Notes: generated by a model from the letters alone, not told the origin. Positions 1 through 9,807 are shown, counted from the stretch's first letter. The stretch: DNA of 10,000 bases from Asticcacaulis sp. (GCF_020217185.1 NZ_JAIWNX010000188.1:1-10000), one strand, 5' to 3'. Numbers and translations: made by a program.

Positions 1-20
1 AGCATTTTCGGGCGTTGGTA

Positions 21-872
21 TCACGCATAAATAGCGGCGCGGGGGCCATAGACGGCGCGTTCGTCATCCAGTCCCTTGTTGAGGTCCTGAAGCACCTTGT
101 CGATCTCCTCCATATCCTTGCCGGAGGATTTGAAGGCTTCGACCGTGTCCTTGTCCACCTTCTGAAAGGCCAGTTTGATTTTGGCCGTTTCAAACAGGTC
201 CTTCACCACCTTCACCAGACCGCGCACCTGCTTCATGAAGTCATTGACCTCCATCAGCTCGCCCTCGGCACGCTGGCGTTCGGTCTTCACATAGGCTTCG
301 GCAGCGCCCTTTATATCGGCGGGGGTCGGGATATAGGGCGCGGTCGCTTCACCCGGGGCGTCCGTTTCAGTGGTGGGCGTAGCCTCTGCCGCTGTATCCT
401 CCGTCACGGAGTCCGTGTCGTCGCTGACGGCGGCCTCTTCGGCAGCCTCGGTCGTTTCGGTTTCAGCGGTCGATTCTGTCTCTGCGTCTGAGTCCGGGAC
501 GGGCTGGCTGGCCGTGCTCTGGGCCGCGCTGAAGCCGCTGACATCCATGTCGTTACCGCCGGCCTTGGCATAGTCCTTCACCGCGGCCTTCAGCTCTTTC
601 ATCAGATTGGCCAGCATCTTGGCCATGATTTTCGGATCGCTCTTGCCCAGTTCCTTGATGATCTTCAGTCGCTCGACCAGTTGCATCACCTTGGCCTTGG
701 CGCGGGCGCGCGCATCGTCACGCGTCTTTTTGGGCATCTCATTCAGGGTGTCGGCAGCGTTCTTCTGTGCCTGCGCCTTCTGGGCCTTGGCCAGTTTCAG
801 CCGGTCGTTCAGGTCGGTCAATGTGGCAGACGCGGTGTTCTGACCGCTGATGCCGGAGGTGCCAATATTCAT
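21..872 (-). CDS. Hypothetical helical protein with acidic central linker
   Basis: I do not recognise this 283-residue protein. Three parts can be seen. Residues about 18-105 are Lys/Ala/Arg-rich and strongly helical, probably coiled coil (LNDRLKLAKAQKAQAQ, then a LVERLKIIKEL stretch). Residues about 106-178 form a low-complexity acidic linker of Thr, Glu, Ala, Ser and Asp. Residues about 184-283 are again helical with mixed charge. The first 17 residues are Gly/Ser/Thr-rich (MNIGTSGISGQ). There is no signal peptide, membrane segment or Cys residue, so it is probably cytoplasmic, or exported by a route that does not need a Sec signal. The start is supported by an AGAAGG ribosome site at 881-886, eight bases upstream. 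A 15-base dyad (887-901) abuts that site. The gene lies behind the terC terminator, so it needs its own promoter between about 880 and 936. A structural or scaffolding role is possible but unsupported. Confidence 0.75.
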   Translation of the reverse strand: MNIGTSGISGQNTASATLTDLNDRLKLAKAQKAQAQKNAADTLNEMPKKTRDDARARAKAKVMQLVERLKIIKELGKSDPKIMAKMLANLMKELKAAVKDYAKAGGNDMDVSGFSAAQSTASQPVPDSDAETESTAETETTEAAEEAAVSDDTDSVTEDTAAEATPTTETDAPGEATAPYIPTPADIKGAAEAYVKTERQRAEGELMEVNDFMKQVRGLVKVVKDLFETAKIKLAFQKVDKDTVEAFKSSGKDMEEIDKVLQDLNKGLDDERAVYGPRAAIYA

Positions 873-886
873 CTGTTGAGCCTTCT

Positions 887-901
887 GCTAACGCGGTTAG
901 C
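887..901. promoter_or_regulatory. Perfect dyad abutting the ribosome site of the hypothetical gene
   Basis: GCTAAC-GCG-GTTAGC is a perfect 6-bp inverted repeat with a 3-base centre, directly upstream of the AGAAGG ribosome site of the minus-strand gene. Two further TTAA motifs follow at 902-905 and 916-919. They are 10 bases apart, not the 7 of a CtrA box. The dyad could be an operator or a small leader hairpin; function is inferred. Confidence 0.35.
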
Positions 902-935
902 TTAACGGAACAGGCTTAACCGAGTGTTGAAGACG

Positions 936-966
936 CAAAACGCCCCCGGCGGCGGGCCGGGGGCGT
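936..966 (-). terminator. Rho-independent terminator of the terC gene
   Basis: An 11-bp perfect GC-rich stem (940-950 pairing with 956-966, loop 951-955) reads ACGCCCCCGGC against its complement. On the minus strand it is followed by TTTT (936-939). It lies 24 bases past the terC stop codon and insulates the downstream hypothetical gene. The plus side lacks a T-run, so it acts in the minus direction only. Confidence 0.85.
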
Positions 967-990
967 CATTCGCTGCGATTGCTCTGGCAA

Positions 991-1791
991 TCAGATATGC
1001 GGATCGGGCGATTGCGCGGCCTTTTTCTTGGCGGCATTGCGCGACAGCATGTTGAGGCCTTCGACCATCGCTGAGAAGGCCATGGCGGCATAGATATAAC
1101 CCTTGGGCACATGGACGCCGAAGCCTTCGGCGATCAGCACCGTCCCGATCATCAGCAGGAAGCCGAGCGCCAGCATCACAACGGTCGGGTTCTTTTCGAT
1201 AAAGTGGGCCAGCGGGTCGGAGGCCAGCAGCATGACCATAACCGCGACCACGACCGCAATCATCATCACCGGCACATGCTCGGTCATGCCGACCGCCGTC
1301 AGGATGGAATCGACCGAGAAGACCAGATCAAGCAGGATGATCTGCACGATGGCCGCCCCGGCATTGTTGATGGTGGCGTTTTTGGCGTCCATTACATCGT
1401 GGGTGGGGGCGGGATCGACCGTGTGGTGGATTTCCTTGGTCGCCTTCCACACCAGAAACAGGCCCCCGGCGATCAGGATCATGTCCTTCCACGAGAAAGA
1501 CGTCTCGAAAACCGGCTCACCGTGTTCGCCCACGGGCCCGACCAGCCCCAGATTGAACACCTCCGCCTTCAGGCCGATGATCCAGCCGATGGTCAGAAGC
1601 AGGCCCAGACGCATGATGAGCGCCAGCCCGATACCCAGGCGGCGGGTCTTCTGACGGTCCTGCTCCGGCAGTTTGTTGGACAGGATGGAAATAAAGACGA
1701 GGTTGTCGATGCCGAGCACGACCTCCATCACGATGAGGGTGACAAGGGCCGCCCAGACGGCGGGGTCAGACAAAAGGGCCATAAGGTCCAT
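991..1791 (-). CDS. TerC family integral membrane protein (probable metal ion transporter)
   Basis: This 266-residue protein belongs to the TerC family, whose members include Mn2+ exporters such as Alx, and tellurite-resistance TerC. Two family signatures are visible: [13 protein letters not shown] at residues 23-35 and [15 protein letters not shown] at 155-169. Each places an acidic residue within a membrane helix, as expected for metal coordination. About seven hydrophobic segments can be drawn (roughly 12-36, 54-76, 104-118, 146-165, 172-190, 203-222, 232-248). The tail after residue 250 is Lys/Ala-rich and probably cytoplasmic. It resembles the short, single-domain YgdQ-type members; there is no CBS or CorC domain. 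The start at 1791 has a GAGAAAG ribosome site (1797-1803) five bases away; Met4 at 1782 is an alternative. The gene is divergent from atpH and closed by its own terminator. Family assignment is firm; manganese as substrate is inferred from relatives. Confidence 0.9.
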   Translation of the reverse strand: MDLMALLSDPAVWAALVTLIVMEVVLGIDNLVFISILSNKLPEQDRQKTRRLGIGLALIMRLGLLLTIGWIIGLKAEVFNLGLVGPVGEHGEPVFETSFSWKDMILIAGGLFLVWKATKEIHHTVDPAPTHDVMDAKNATINNAGAAIVQIILLDLVFSVDSILTAVGMTEHVPVMMIAVVVAVMVMLLASDPLAHFIEKNPTVVMLALGFLLMIGTVLIAEGFGVHVPKGYIYAAMAFSAMVEGLNMLSRNAAKKKAAQSPDPHI

Positions 1792-1828
1792 GAGAGCTTT
1801 CTCGGAAAAGGCTTAAAAACGATTGCTC

Positions 1829-1857
1829 TTGATAAACGCTGCGACGTAAGGCGGCAA
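1829..1857 (-). promoter_or_regulatory. Candidate promoter for the TerC gene
   Basis: On the minus strand TTGCCG (1857-1852) and TATCAA (1834-1829) are separated by exactly 17 bases and lie 38 bases upstream of the terC start. The match to a primary-sigma promoter is moderate. No second gene lies between it and the start codon. This is a pattern match only. Confidence 0.35.
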
Positions 1858-1859
1858 TG

Positions 1860-1877
1860 TTTCGCGTAACTGCGAAA
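1860..1877. promoter_or_regulatory. Dyad next to the candidate terC promoter
   Basis: TTTCGC-GTAACT-GCGAAA is a perfect 6-bp inverted repeat with a 6-base spacer. It begins two bases upstream of the candidate -35 element. Related TTCGCA-like elements continue to about 1890. The position fits an operator or activator site for terC or for the divergent atp operon; no regulator can be named. Confidence 0.3.
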
Positions 1878-2025
1878 TCGATTGCGAACGATAACATCCT
1901 TATCTTTTTGCGCTCAGGCGGCTTGTGGCTGAAAAAAGGCGACACGACCTGTGAACGGCGCATGGTCACAGAAAAGTGAAAAATGCTTTTTGGTTGGTTG
2001 CGGTGGGTCATACCCCATGCTAAGA

Positions 2026-2073
2026 GGCGCGCGGCTTGAAAGGCCGGTTGTTTTTGCGCGCCTGTTGTTTTTA
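2026..2073 (+). promoter_or_regulatory. Leader hairpin and T-rich direct repeats upstream of atpH
   Basis: GGCGCGC (2026-2032) can pair with GCGCGCC (2056-2062) across a 23-base loop, and TGTTGTTTTT follows immediately, a layout like a weak intrinsic terminator. The 9-base word GTTGTTTTT occurs at 2047-2055 and 2064-2072, each time followed by a GCGCC-containing segment. If transcription starts upstream of 2026 this could act as an attenuator of the atp operon. If it starts downstream, the repeats may be promoter elements. No function is shown by the sequence itself. Confidence 0.3.
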
Positions 2074-2133
2074 GTGCGCCCCGCCGGCTCCCGGAAAAGC
2101 CCATTCCACTTATTTCTTTGGCTGGAAGTTATC

Positions 2134-2688
2134 GTGAGCGATATTTTTAGAGAAACAGAGGTCGGTGAGCGTTACGCCAAGGCCGTATTCGAACTGGCGG
2201 ATGCCGCCGGTCAACTCGATGCGGTGCAGGCGGACCTCAAGACCCTGAAGGCGCTGCTGATCGAAAGCAAGGATCTGCGCCGTCTCGTTACCTCCCATGC
2301 CTTCAAGTCCGAAGACAAGCTGAAGGGCCTGACCGCCGTTCTAAACACGGCCACGCCGAACGCCCTGACGCTGAAGGCGCTGGGTCTGATGGCGCACAAT
2401 GGCCGTCTGGATCAGGTCTTTGGCCTCATCACCGCCTTCACCCGCCTGTACGATGCCAAGAAGGGTATCGTCTCGGCGGTGGTCACTTCCGCCACGGCCC
2501 TGACCGATGAGCAGGTGACCGGTCTTCAGGCCGCGCTGCGTACCGCGCTCGGTCAGGACCCTGTCCTCAGCCAGACGGTCGATCCGTCGCTGCTGGGCGG
2601 CCTCAAGGTTCGCGTCGGCTCGCGCCTGTTCGACGCTTCGCTTAAAACCAAACTCGACTCCCTTAAATTTGCCCTCAAGCGGGCGTAA
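2134..2688 (+). CDS. atpH: F1Fo ATP synthase subunit delta
   Basis: Delta (OSCP type) is the stator subunit that ties the top of the alpha3-beta3 hexamer to the peripheral b stalk. The 184-residue product has the family's usual length. Its N-terminal helical domain opens with ERYAKAVFELA (residues 12-22), and the C-terminal signature is near residues 150-170, PSLLGGLKVRVGSRLFDASL. I chose GTG 2134 because GGAAG (2124-2128) sits five bases upstream and homology begins at SDIF. An in-frame ATG at 1951 would add 61 residues without family resemblance. It is the first gene of the F1 operon and is followed after 21 bases by atpA. The preceding leader is unusually repeat-rich. Confidence 0.95.
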   Translation: MSDIFRETEVGERYAKAVFELADAAGQLDAVQADLKTLKALLIESKDLRRLVTSHAFKSEDKLKGLTAVLNTATPNALTLKALGLMAHNGRLDQVFGLITAFTRLYDAKKGIVSAVVTSATALTDEQVTGLQAALRTALGQDPVLSQTVDPSLLGGLKVRVGSRLFDASLKTKLDSLKFALKRA

Positions 2689-4242
<1,554 letters not shown>

Positions 4243-4246
4243 GAAT

Positions 4247-4271
4247 ATGGCCTGAGTTTACCTCAGGCCAT
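4247..4271 (+). repeat. First atpA-atpG intercistronic hairpin
   Basis: A perfect 10-bp stem, ATGGCCTGAG (4247-4256) with CTCAGGCCAT (4262-4271), and a TTTAC loop. It begins five bases after the atpA stop. No T-run follows on either strand, so it does not look like an intrinsic terminator. An mRNA 3'-end stabiliser or processing site is a reasonable inference. Confidence 0.7.
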
Positions 4272-4283
4272 GACATAAAAAGT

Positions 4284-4333
4284 CGGATCAAATCGCAGGC
4301 CAGTTACAAGTCTTTGGCCCAAGATTTGATCCG
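4284..4333 (+). repeat. Second atpA-atpG intercistronic hairpin (two-tier)
   Basis: A perfect 11-bp outer stem pairs CGGATCAAATC (4284-4294) with GATTTGATCCG (4323-4333). Inside, after a 3x3 internal loop, GGCCA (4298-4302) pairs with TGGCC (4315-4319), leaving a 12-base loop. No T-run follows. The structure lies in transcribed, untranslated operon RNA. Confidence 0.7.
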
Positions 4334-4344
4334 CCGATATGAAC

Positions 4345-4371
4345 CAAAATAAAATCGAAGATTTTGTTTTG
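4345..4371 (+). repeat. Third atpA-atpG hairpin, AT-rich, next to the atpG ribosome site
   Basis: CAAAATAAAATC (4345-4356) pairs with GATTTTGTTTTG (4360-4371) over 12 bp, including one T-G wobble, with a GAA loop. Its last base is the first base of the atpG ribosome site GAGGGA (4371-4376). It could tune ribosome access to atpG or protect the mRNA 5' end after cleavage. Confidence 0.65.
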
Positions 4372-4384
4372 AGGGAATCTTTTC

Positions 4385-6710
<2,326 letters not shown>

Positions 6711-6718
6711 TTTAAACA

Positions 6719-6750
6719 CCTGCCTGAGCGCCGCACGGCGCTTTGGCAGG
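6719..6750 (+). repeat. atpD-atpC intercistronic hairpin
   Basis: CCTGCC (6719-6724) pairs with GGCAGG (6745-6750). After a 2x2 internal loop, AGCGCC (6727-6732) pairs with GGCGCT (6737-6742), closing a GCAC loop. It lies between the atpD stop and the atpC ribosome site GAAAGG (6758-6763). No T-run follows. It probably affects mRNA stability or the relative output of atpC; this is inference. Confidence 0.65.
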
Positions 6751-6771
6751 GTAGTGTGAAAGGCAGCGATT

Positions 6772-7047
6772 ATGGCTGACAAACTTCACGTTTCGCTGGT
6801 GACCCCGGAAAAGGAACTCTTTGCCGGTGACGTCGATCAGGTTATCGCGCCGGGTTCCGAAGGTGAATTCGGCGTTCTGGCGGGCCACGCGCCGCTGATG
6901 ACGACCCTGACCGAAGGCACGGTGACCATCCTCAACGGCGACCAGAAGCGCATGTTTCAGGTCATCGGCGGCTTCGCGGATGTCAATGCTGAAGGCATCA
7001 CCATCCTGGCTGAACGCGCCGAGGAATATGTCGAAACGGTCCACTAA
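6772..7047 (+). CDS. atpC: F1Fo ATP synthase subunit epsilon (short form)
   Basis: Epsilon sits at the foot of gamma against the c-ring and couples F1 to Fo. The 91-residue product covers the N-terminal beta-sandwich, with family motifs LVTPEKELFAGDVDQVIAPGSEGEFGVLAGHAP split across residues 9-41, ending at GGFADVNAEGITILAERAEE. The C-terminal pair of helices that gives the roughly 135-residue E. coli protein its inhibitory arm is absent. Short epsilon subunits are known in alphaproteobacteria, so this is not read as a truncation by mutation. The ribosome site GAAAGG lies eight bases before ATG. It is the last gene of the operon, with a terminator 22 bases past the stop. Confidence 0.95.
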   Translation: MADKLHVSLVTPEKELFAGDVDQVIAPGSEGEFGVLAGHAPLMTTLTEGTVTILNGDQKRMFQVIGGFADVNAEGITILAERAEEYVETVH

Positions 7048-7068
7048 ACCGCTTTGATAATCGGATAC

Positions 7069-7103
7069 AAAAAACCCCGTCGGATCGCTCCGGCGGGGTT
7101 TTT
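7069..7103. terminator. Bidirectional intrinsic terminator of the atp operon
   Basis: A long stem pairs AAAAACCCCG (7070-7079) with CGGGGTTTTT (7094-7103), extended inward by TCGGA/TCCGG with one wobble to a TCGC loop. The plus strand ends in TTTTT and the minus strand in TTTTTT (7069-7074). It stops atp transcription and can also stop transcripts of the converging chemoreceptor gene. Confidence 0.9.
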
Positions 7104-7114
7104 GCTTAATTATA

Positions 7115-7142
7115 ACCAAGGGTCATTTTAATGACCCTTGGT
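7115..7142 (-). terminator. Hairpin directly after the chemoreceptor stop codon
   Basis: A perfect 12-bp stem pairs ACCAAGGGTCAT (7115-7126) with ATGACCCTTGGT (7131-7142), loop TTTA. It begins one base past the minus-strand stop codon and is followed on that strand by AT-rich TATAATTAAGC rather than a clean T-run. It is probably a first, weaker terminator or 3'-end stabiliser in tandem with 7069-7103. Confidence 0.6.
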
Positions 7143-7143
7143 A

Positions 7144-9171
7144 TCAGGCTCTGGCGCGCTGATCGAGATTGCGCAGGAAGTCTATGGAGCGGCTGACTTC
7201 GGACATGCCCTCGTGGTGTTCTTCGACGACGTGGTTGAGCCCGCCCAGGGTGCGTTCGATATGGCCACTCTGGGCGAAGATGTCCTCGATATGGGCGACC
7301 GTGTCGCGATAGCGCTGGCTTTCCTCGCCGAACTGCGTGCGCGTCGCTTCGATGATACCGCCCAGTTGCTGAAGCGAGGCTTCGATGCCGCCGATGGCCG
7401 ATTGCGTATGGGTCAGGGCCGACTTGGTGTCGCTGGCCAGTTTCTTGACCTCGCCCGCCACCACCGAAAAGCCGCGCCCGGCCTCACCGGCGCGCGCCGC
7501 CTCGATCGTGGCATTGAGCGCCAGCAGATTGGTTTGCGAGGTGATGGAATCGATGACCGACAGGACCTGACGCAGGTTCGACAGGGCGGTGTTCAGCGTA
7601 CTGAACTCCTGCGACAATTGTTCAGTGTGGTTGTCCTGACCAGCCACGGCGCGGCGGTCACTGTCCATCGCGTGTTTGATGCCGTCCATCACCTTGCCCA
7701 CGTCCCCGATCTCGGTCAGGGCGGACTCGATCTTGCCGGTCAGCCCGACGTGCTGGGCGATAGTGTCGATAACCCCGCTGCGCAGCTTGTTGAGGATTTC
7801 GGCGCGATTGAGCTTGCAGCGGGCGAAATAGTTGACGAAGCGCGCATAGTGGATTGGGAAGTTGTCTATAAAGTCATCCTGATAGGCCGCCTGCCCCACA
7901 TCGAAAAAGACGATGGCGCTCAGGGTCTGGTTGATATTGATGCCGAACAGTTCGCCGAAGGTCGAAAACCCGGCCACGGGGGCGGGCCAGATGCCCCCCG
8001 TCTGGCTGAGGCGGTTGTCATTGGTCACACGACGCAGGATGCAGTCATTGAGAAGGGCTCCGACGGGCTTGGGCTTGTCGCGCAGGAATTGCGCCACATC
8101 CTTGCGCGTCTGCTCCACAAAGTCGGTGGTTTCCAGAAGGATCAGCTCGTCGCCCGACCCGACATCGCAATAGAAGGTCACGCTGCCGCTGTCGAAGTCG
8201 ATCTGCGCCACCGAGCGCACGAACAGCTCGCCGTCGATTTCGATACCGAAGGCGCGGCCTTCCAGCGTCTTTTGCAATTCTGACGGTTTGATGCGCAGGG
8301 ATTGGCACAGGGCCTCGACAAAGGGCACCACCTGATTGCGCTGCGAATCATAGATGGCGCTGACTGTGCGCTTGTTGGGGTCGGCATCGACCACTACGAA
8401 GGCCGGTCCGATCTTGCGGAAATTCTGGCTTTTCAGCACGCCGTAGCGTTTGCCGGGGGCCATGCGGACCAGGGCGAAGACCGCGTGGTTTTCCAGCACG
8501 CGTTGCCCGTCAAACAGGCACGTCTTTTGAAAGTCCATCTTGCCGCCGGCTGACCCGCCGACAAACAGGCAGGGGAAGCGCCCGCTCTTGTAGACGGCCT
8601 CCATGAAATAGCTTTCGGACAGCGAGGCGCCGTCCACAAAGGTCAGGGCGAAGGTCTCCTGCGCGCTGATCGGTGCGGTGGGCGGCAAACGGTTCAGGGC
8701 CTCGGCGATCCTGTCCACCCGTTCGGCGCGCGATAGGGTGGCGTGCCCCTTACGGATATCATCGCAGTAAAGGGGCACGCTGTGGAGGCTCACTCCGGCA
8801 ATCAGGTCCGGCGAAAAGGCCTGAATGACCACATTGTCCCAGCTATTGCCTGCTGGACAGTAGGGGGCTTCGCCGTTCTGGGCGCACAGTTCACCGGCGG
8901 AGGTGGAAACGATCAGCGGCGCGTCACCAGCAAGGCTTTTGAGGCGGCGGCAGACCTCTTCGAAGGCGACATGCGGCGACACAAAGGCCAGCACCAAAGC
9001 GGCGGGTCGTGCCCCGAAGCGGAGTTGTTCGGGCGCGATCTGGCTAAGACGGCTGTCGCTGCGCAGAATGCGGATGGCTTCGGAAGGCAGGCTGGACGGC
9101 GGTGGCGGGGCCGCCTCAAGGATCGGCTCAGGCGCGCGCTGCGCCGCAGTGACATTTCTTTTGAAAAACAT
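7144..9171 (-). CDS. FIST-domain soluble methyl-accepting chemotaxis protein
   Basis: This 675-residue chemoreceptor has no signal peptide or membrane helix, so it should act in the cytoplasm. After a Pro-rich start (residues about 13-29) comes an N-terminal FIST domain (about 55-250, with STSAGELC at 89-96 and [10 protein letters not shown] at 203-212). A FIST_C domain follows (about 285-435, with [15 protein letters not shown] at 401-415). The signalling hairpin spans about 455-670, with the conserved tip [20 protein letters not shown] at 547-566 followed by [13 protein letters not shown]. The tip binds CheA/CheW in known receptors. FIST domains sense small ligands, and some FIST proteins (NosP) bind haem and respond to NO; no ligand can be assigned here. 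Classical methylation sites and a CheR-binding C-terminal pentapeptide are not evident. GGGAAG (9178-9183) is the ribosome site, six bases from ATG. No che genes are adjacent. Confidence 0.93.
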   Translation of the reverse strand: MFFKRNVTAAQRAPEPILEAAPPPPSSLPSEAIRILRSDSRLSQIAPEQLRFGARPAALVLAFVSPHVAFEEVCRRLKSLAGDAPLIVSTSAGELCAQNGEAPYCPAGNSWDNVVIQAFSPDLIAGVSLHSVPLYCDDIRKGHATLSRAERVDRIAEALNRLPPTAPISAQETFALTFVDGASLSESYFMEAVYKSGRFPCLFVGGSAGGKMDFQKTCLFDGQRVLENHAVFALVRMAPGKRYGVLKSQNFRKIGPAFVVVDADPNKRTVSAIYDSQRNQVVPFVEALCQSLRIKPSELQKTLEGRAFGIEIDGELFVRSVAQIDFDSGSVTFYCDVGSGDELILLETTDFVEQTRKDVAQFLRDKPKPVGALLNDCILRRVTNDNRLSQTGGIWPAPVAGFSTFGELFGININQTLSAIVFFDVGQAAYQDDFIDNFPIHYARFVNYFARCKLNRAEILNKLRSGVIDTIAQHVGLTGKIESALTEIGDVGKVMDGIKHAMDSDRRAVAGQDNHTEQLSQEFSTLNTALSNLRQVLSVIDSITSQTNLLALNATIEAARAGEAGRGFSVVAGEVKKLASDTKSALTHTQSAIGGIEASLQQLGGIIEATRTQFGEESQRYRDTVAHIEDIFAQSGHIERTLGGLNHVVEEHHEGMSEVSRSIDFLRNLDQRARA

Positions 9172-9219
9172 GAGGCACTTCCCTGATCAGAACGCTTTTG
9201 GGCGTATCCTGTGCCTCAG

Positions 9220-9237
9220 ATTATAAACAAAGGTTAA
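9220..9237 (-). promoter_or_regulatory. Candidate -10 element and CtrA-like box upstream of the chemoreceptor
   Basis: On the minus strand a perfect TATAAT (9225-9220) lies 48 bases before the start codon. It overlaps TTAA-CCTTTGT-TTAT (9237-9223), which matches seven of eight fixed positions of the CtrA consensus TTAA-N7-TTAA. No good -35 hexamer sits at 16-18 bases. CtrA control of motility genes is established in Caulobacterales; its action here is inference, and short AT-rich motifs arise by chance. Confidence 0.35.
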
Positions 9238-9339
9238 CAGCGTTATGCGTAGCGGTACGCCCACACCTGTTTACCGGGCTGGCGCACCGCTGTATATTTA
9301 TATCATTGATAATAATGAATTATTTTGTGTGCCGCATTT

Positions 9340-9356
9340 TGCGACAGAGCGTCGCA
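9340..9356. repeat. Short hairpin after the DUF1330 gene
   Basis: TGCGAC (9340-9345) pairs with GTCGCA (9351-9356) across AGAGC. It lies just past the DUF1330 stop on the minus strand but is followed by AAAA, not a T-run. It could be a weak 3'-end structure; a standard terminator is not supported. The AT-rich stretch at about 9290-9325 lies further downstream. Confidence 0.3.
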
Positions 9357-9360
9357 CGGG

Positions 9361-9651
9361 CTATTCCACGCCCTCAACCACGACCATGTTGAATTCAGCG
9401 GCGTTCAGGCGGTGTTCGCGGGCGGCCTGATATTCCGGCGAGTTATAATAGCCCAGCGCGGCCTCATAAGACGGGAACTCAAGGATCACGACGCGCGGGA
9501 AACCTTCGCCTTCCAGCACCTGCGAGCGGCCCCCGCGCGCCAGCGGTGTCATGTTGAAGGCTTCGGCAGGCGCTTTGGTCCCAGCGCCGTATTTGGCGTA
9601 GGATTCGGGGTCGGTGACCTTGGCCTGAGCGATGATATAGGCTTTGGGCAT
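9361..9651 (-). CDS. DUF1330 family protein
   Basis: This 96-residue protein belongs to DUF1330, small ferredoxin-like alpha/beta proteins related in fold to dimeric ABM-type domains. It begins MPKAYIIAQAKVTDPESY, and the family core RVVILEFPSYEAALGYYNSP (53-72) followed by EYQAAREHR (73-81) is clear. No catalytic residue can be named and the function of the family is not settled. An upstream ATG at 9708 would add 19 residues outside the family domain. ATG 9651 is preferred because GAGGAG (9660-9665) lies eight bases before it. It is divergent from dapF and 189 bases upstream of the chemoreceptor on the same strand. Co-transcription is possible, but the candidate promoter at 9220 suggests separate control. 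Confidence 0.9.
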   Translation of the reverse strand: MPKAYIIAQAKVTDPESYAKYGAGTKAPAEAFNMTPLARGGRSQVLEGEGFPRVVILEFPSYEAALGYYNSPEYQAAREHRLNAAEFNMVVVEGVE

Positions 9652-9807
9652 GGGGGAGGCTCCTCGATTTTGGGTTGGATGCGTCCCGGTTAGCAAGAAT
9701 TTCCACAAAAGCCTACATTTTAACGGGCTTTGGGACTATATAGCGGCCAAAGGCTCGCGCCCGAAAGTGGATGTCCGGTTTTGGGCCAACCGCGAGCCGT
9801 CTGACAC
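9652..9807. other. Divergent intergenic region between the DUF1330 gene and dapF
   Basis: This 156-bp gap must hold promoters for both genes. The only promoter-like word I see is TATATA at 9737-9742 on the plus strand, without a convincing -35 element. No strong inverted repeat is visible. Confidence 0.4.

Larger units (their letters stand above)
1792..2133. other. Divergent intergenic region between terC and atpH
   Basis: This 342-bp stretch holds no convincing gene. It must contain promoters firing in both directions. The terC side (1829-1877) has the promoter and dyad listed separately. The atp side has no clear -35/-10 pair that I can defend. Its last 110 bases contain a GC hairpin, T-rich direct repeats and a GGAAG ribosome site (2124-2128). 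An open frame crosses the region in phase with atpH, but its translation has no F1 delta character before residue SDIF. Confidence 0.6.

Noticed and set aside
350..540. Low-complexity stretch considered as a tandem DNA repeat
   Set aside because: It is codon-level low complexity from the Thr/Glu/Ala/Asp-rich linker; no repeat unit of fixed length is present.
902..919. Possible CtrA site upstream of the hypothetical gene
   Set aside because: The two TTAA words are separated by 10 bases, not the 7 required by the consensus.
1766..2104. A 112-codon minus-strand open frame overlapping the terC start and the atp leader
   Set aside because: It overlaps the terC start region and the promoter-bearing gap, and its translation has no recognisable features.
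1951..2133. N-terminal extension of atpH to ATG 1951
   Set aside because: The extra 61 residues show no delta-subunit resemblance, and the GTG at 2134 has a well-spaced GGAAG site and gives the normal family length.
7138..8283. A 381-codon plus-strand open frame opposite the chemoreceptor
   Set aside because: The opposite strand encodes the unmistakable chemoreceptor signalling tip, and this frame starts inside the terminal hairpin.
9291..9325. AT-rich stretch resembling a Fur box (TGATAAT near 9308)
   Set aside because: Only one half resembles the Fur consensus and the other arm does not match; it is distant from the nearest start and is better described as an AT-rich gap.
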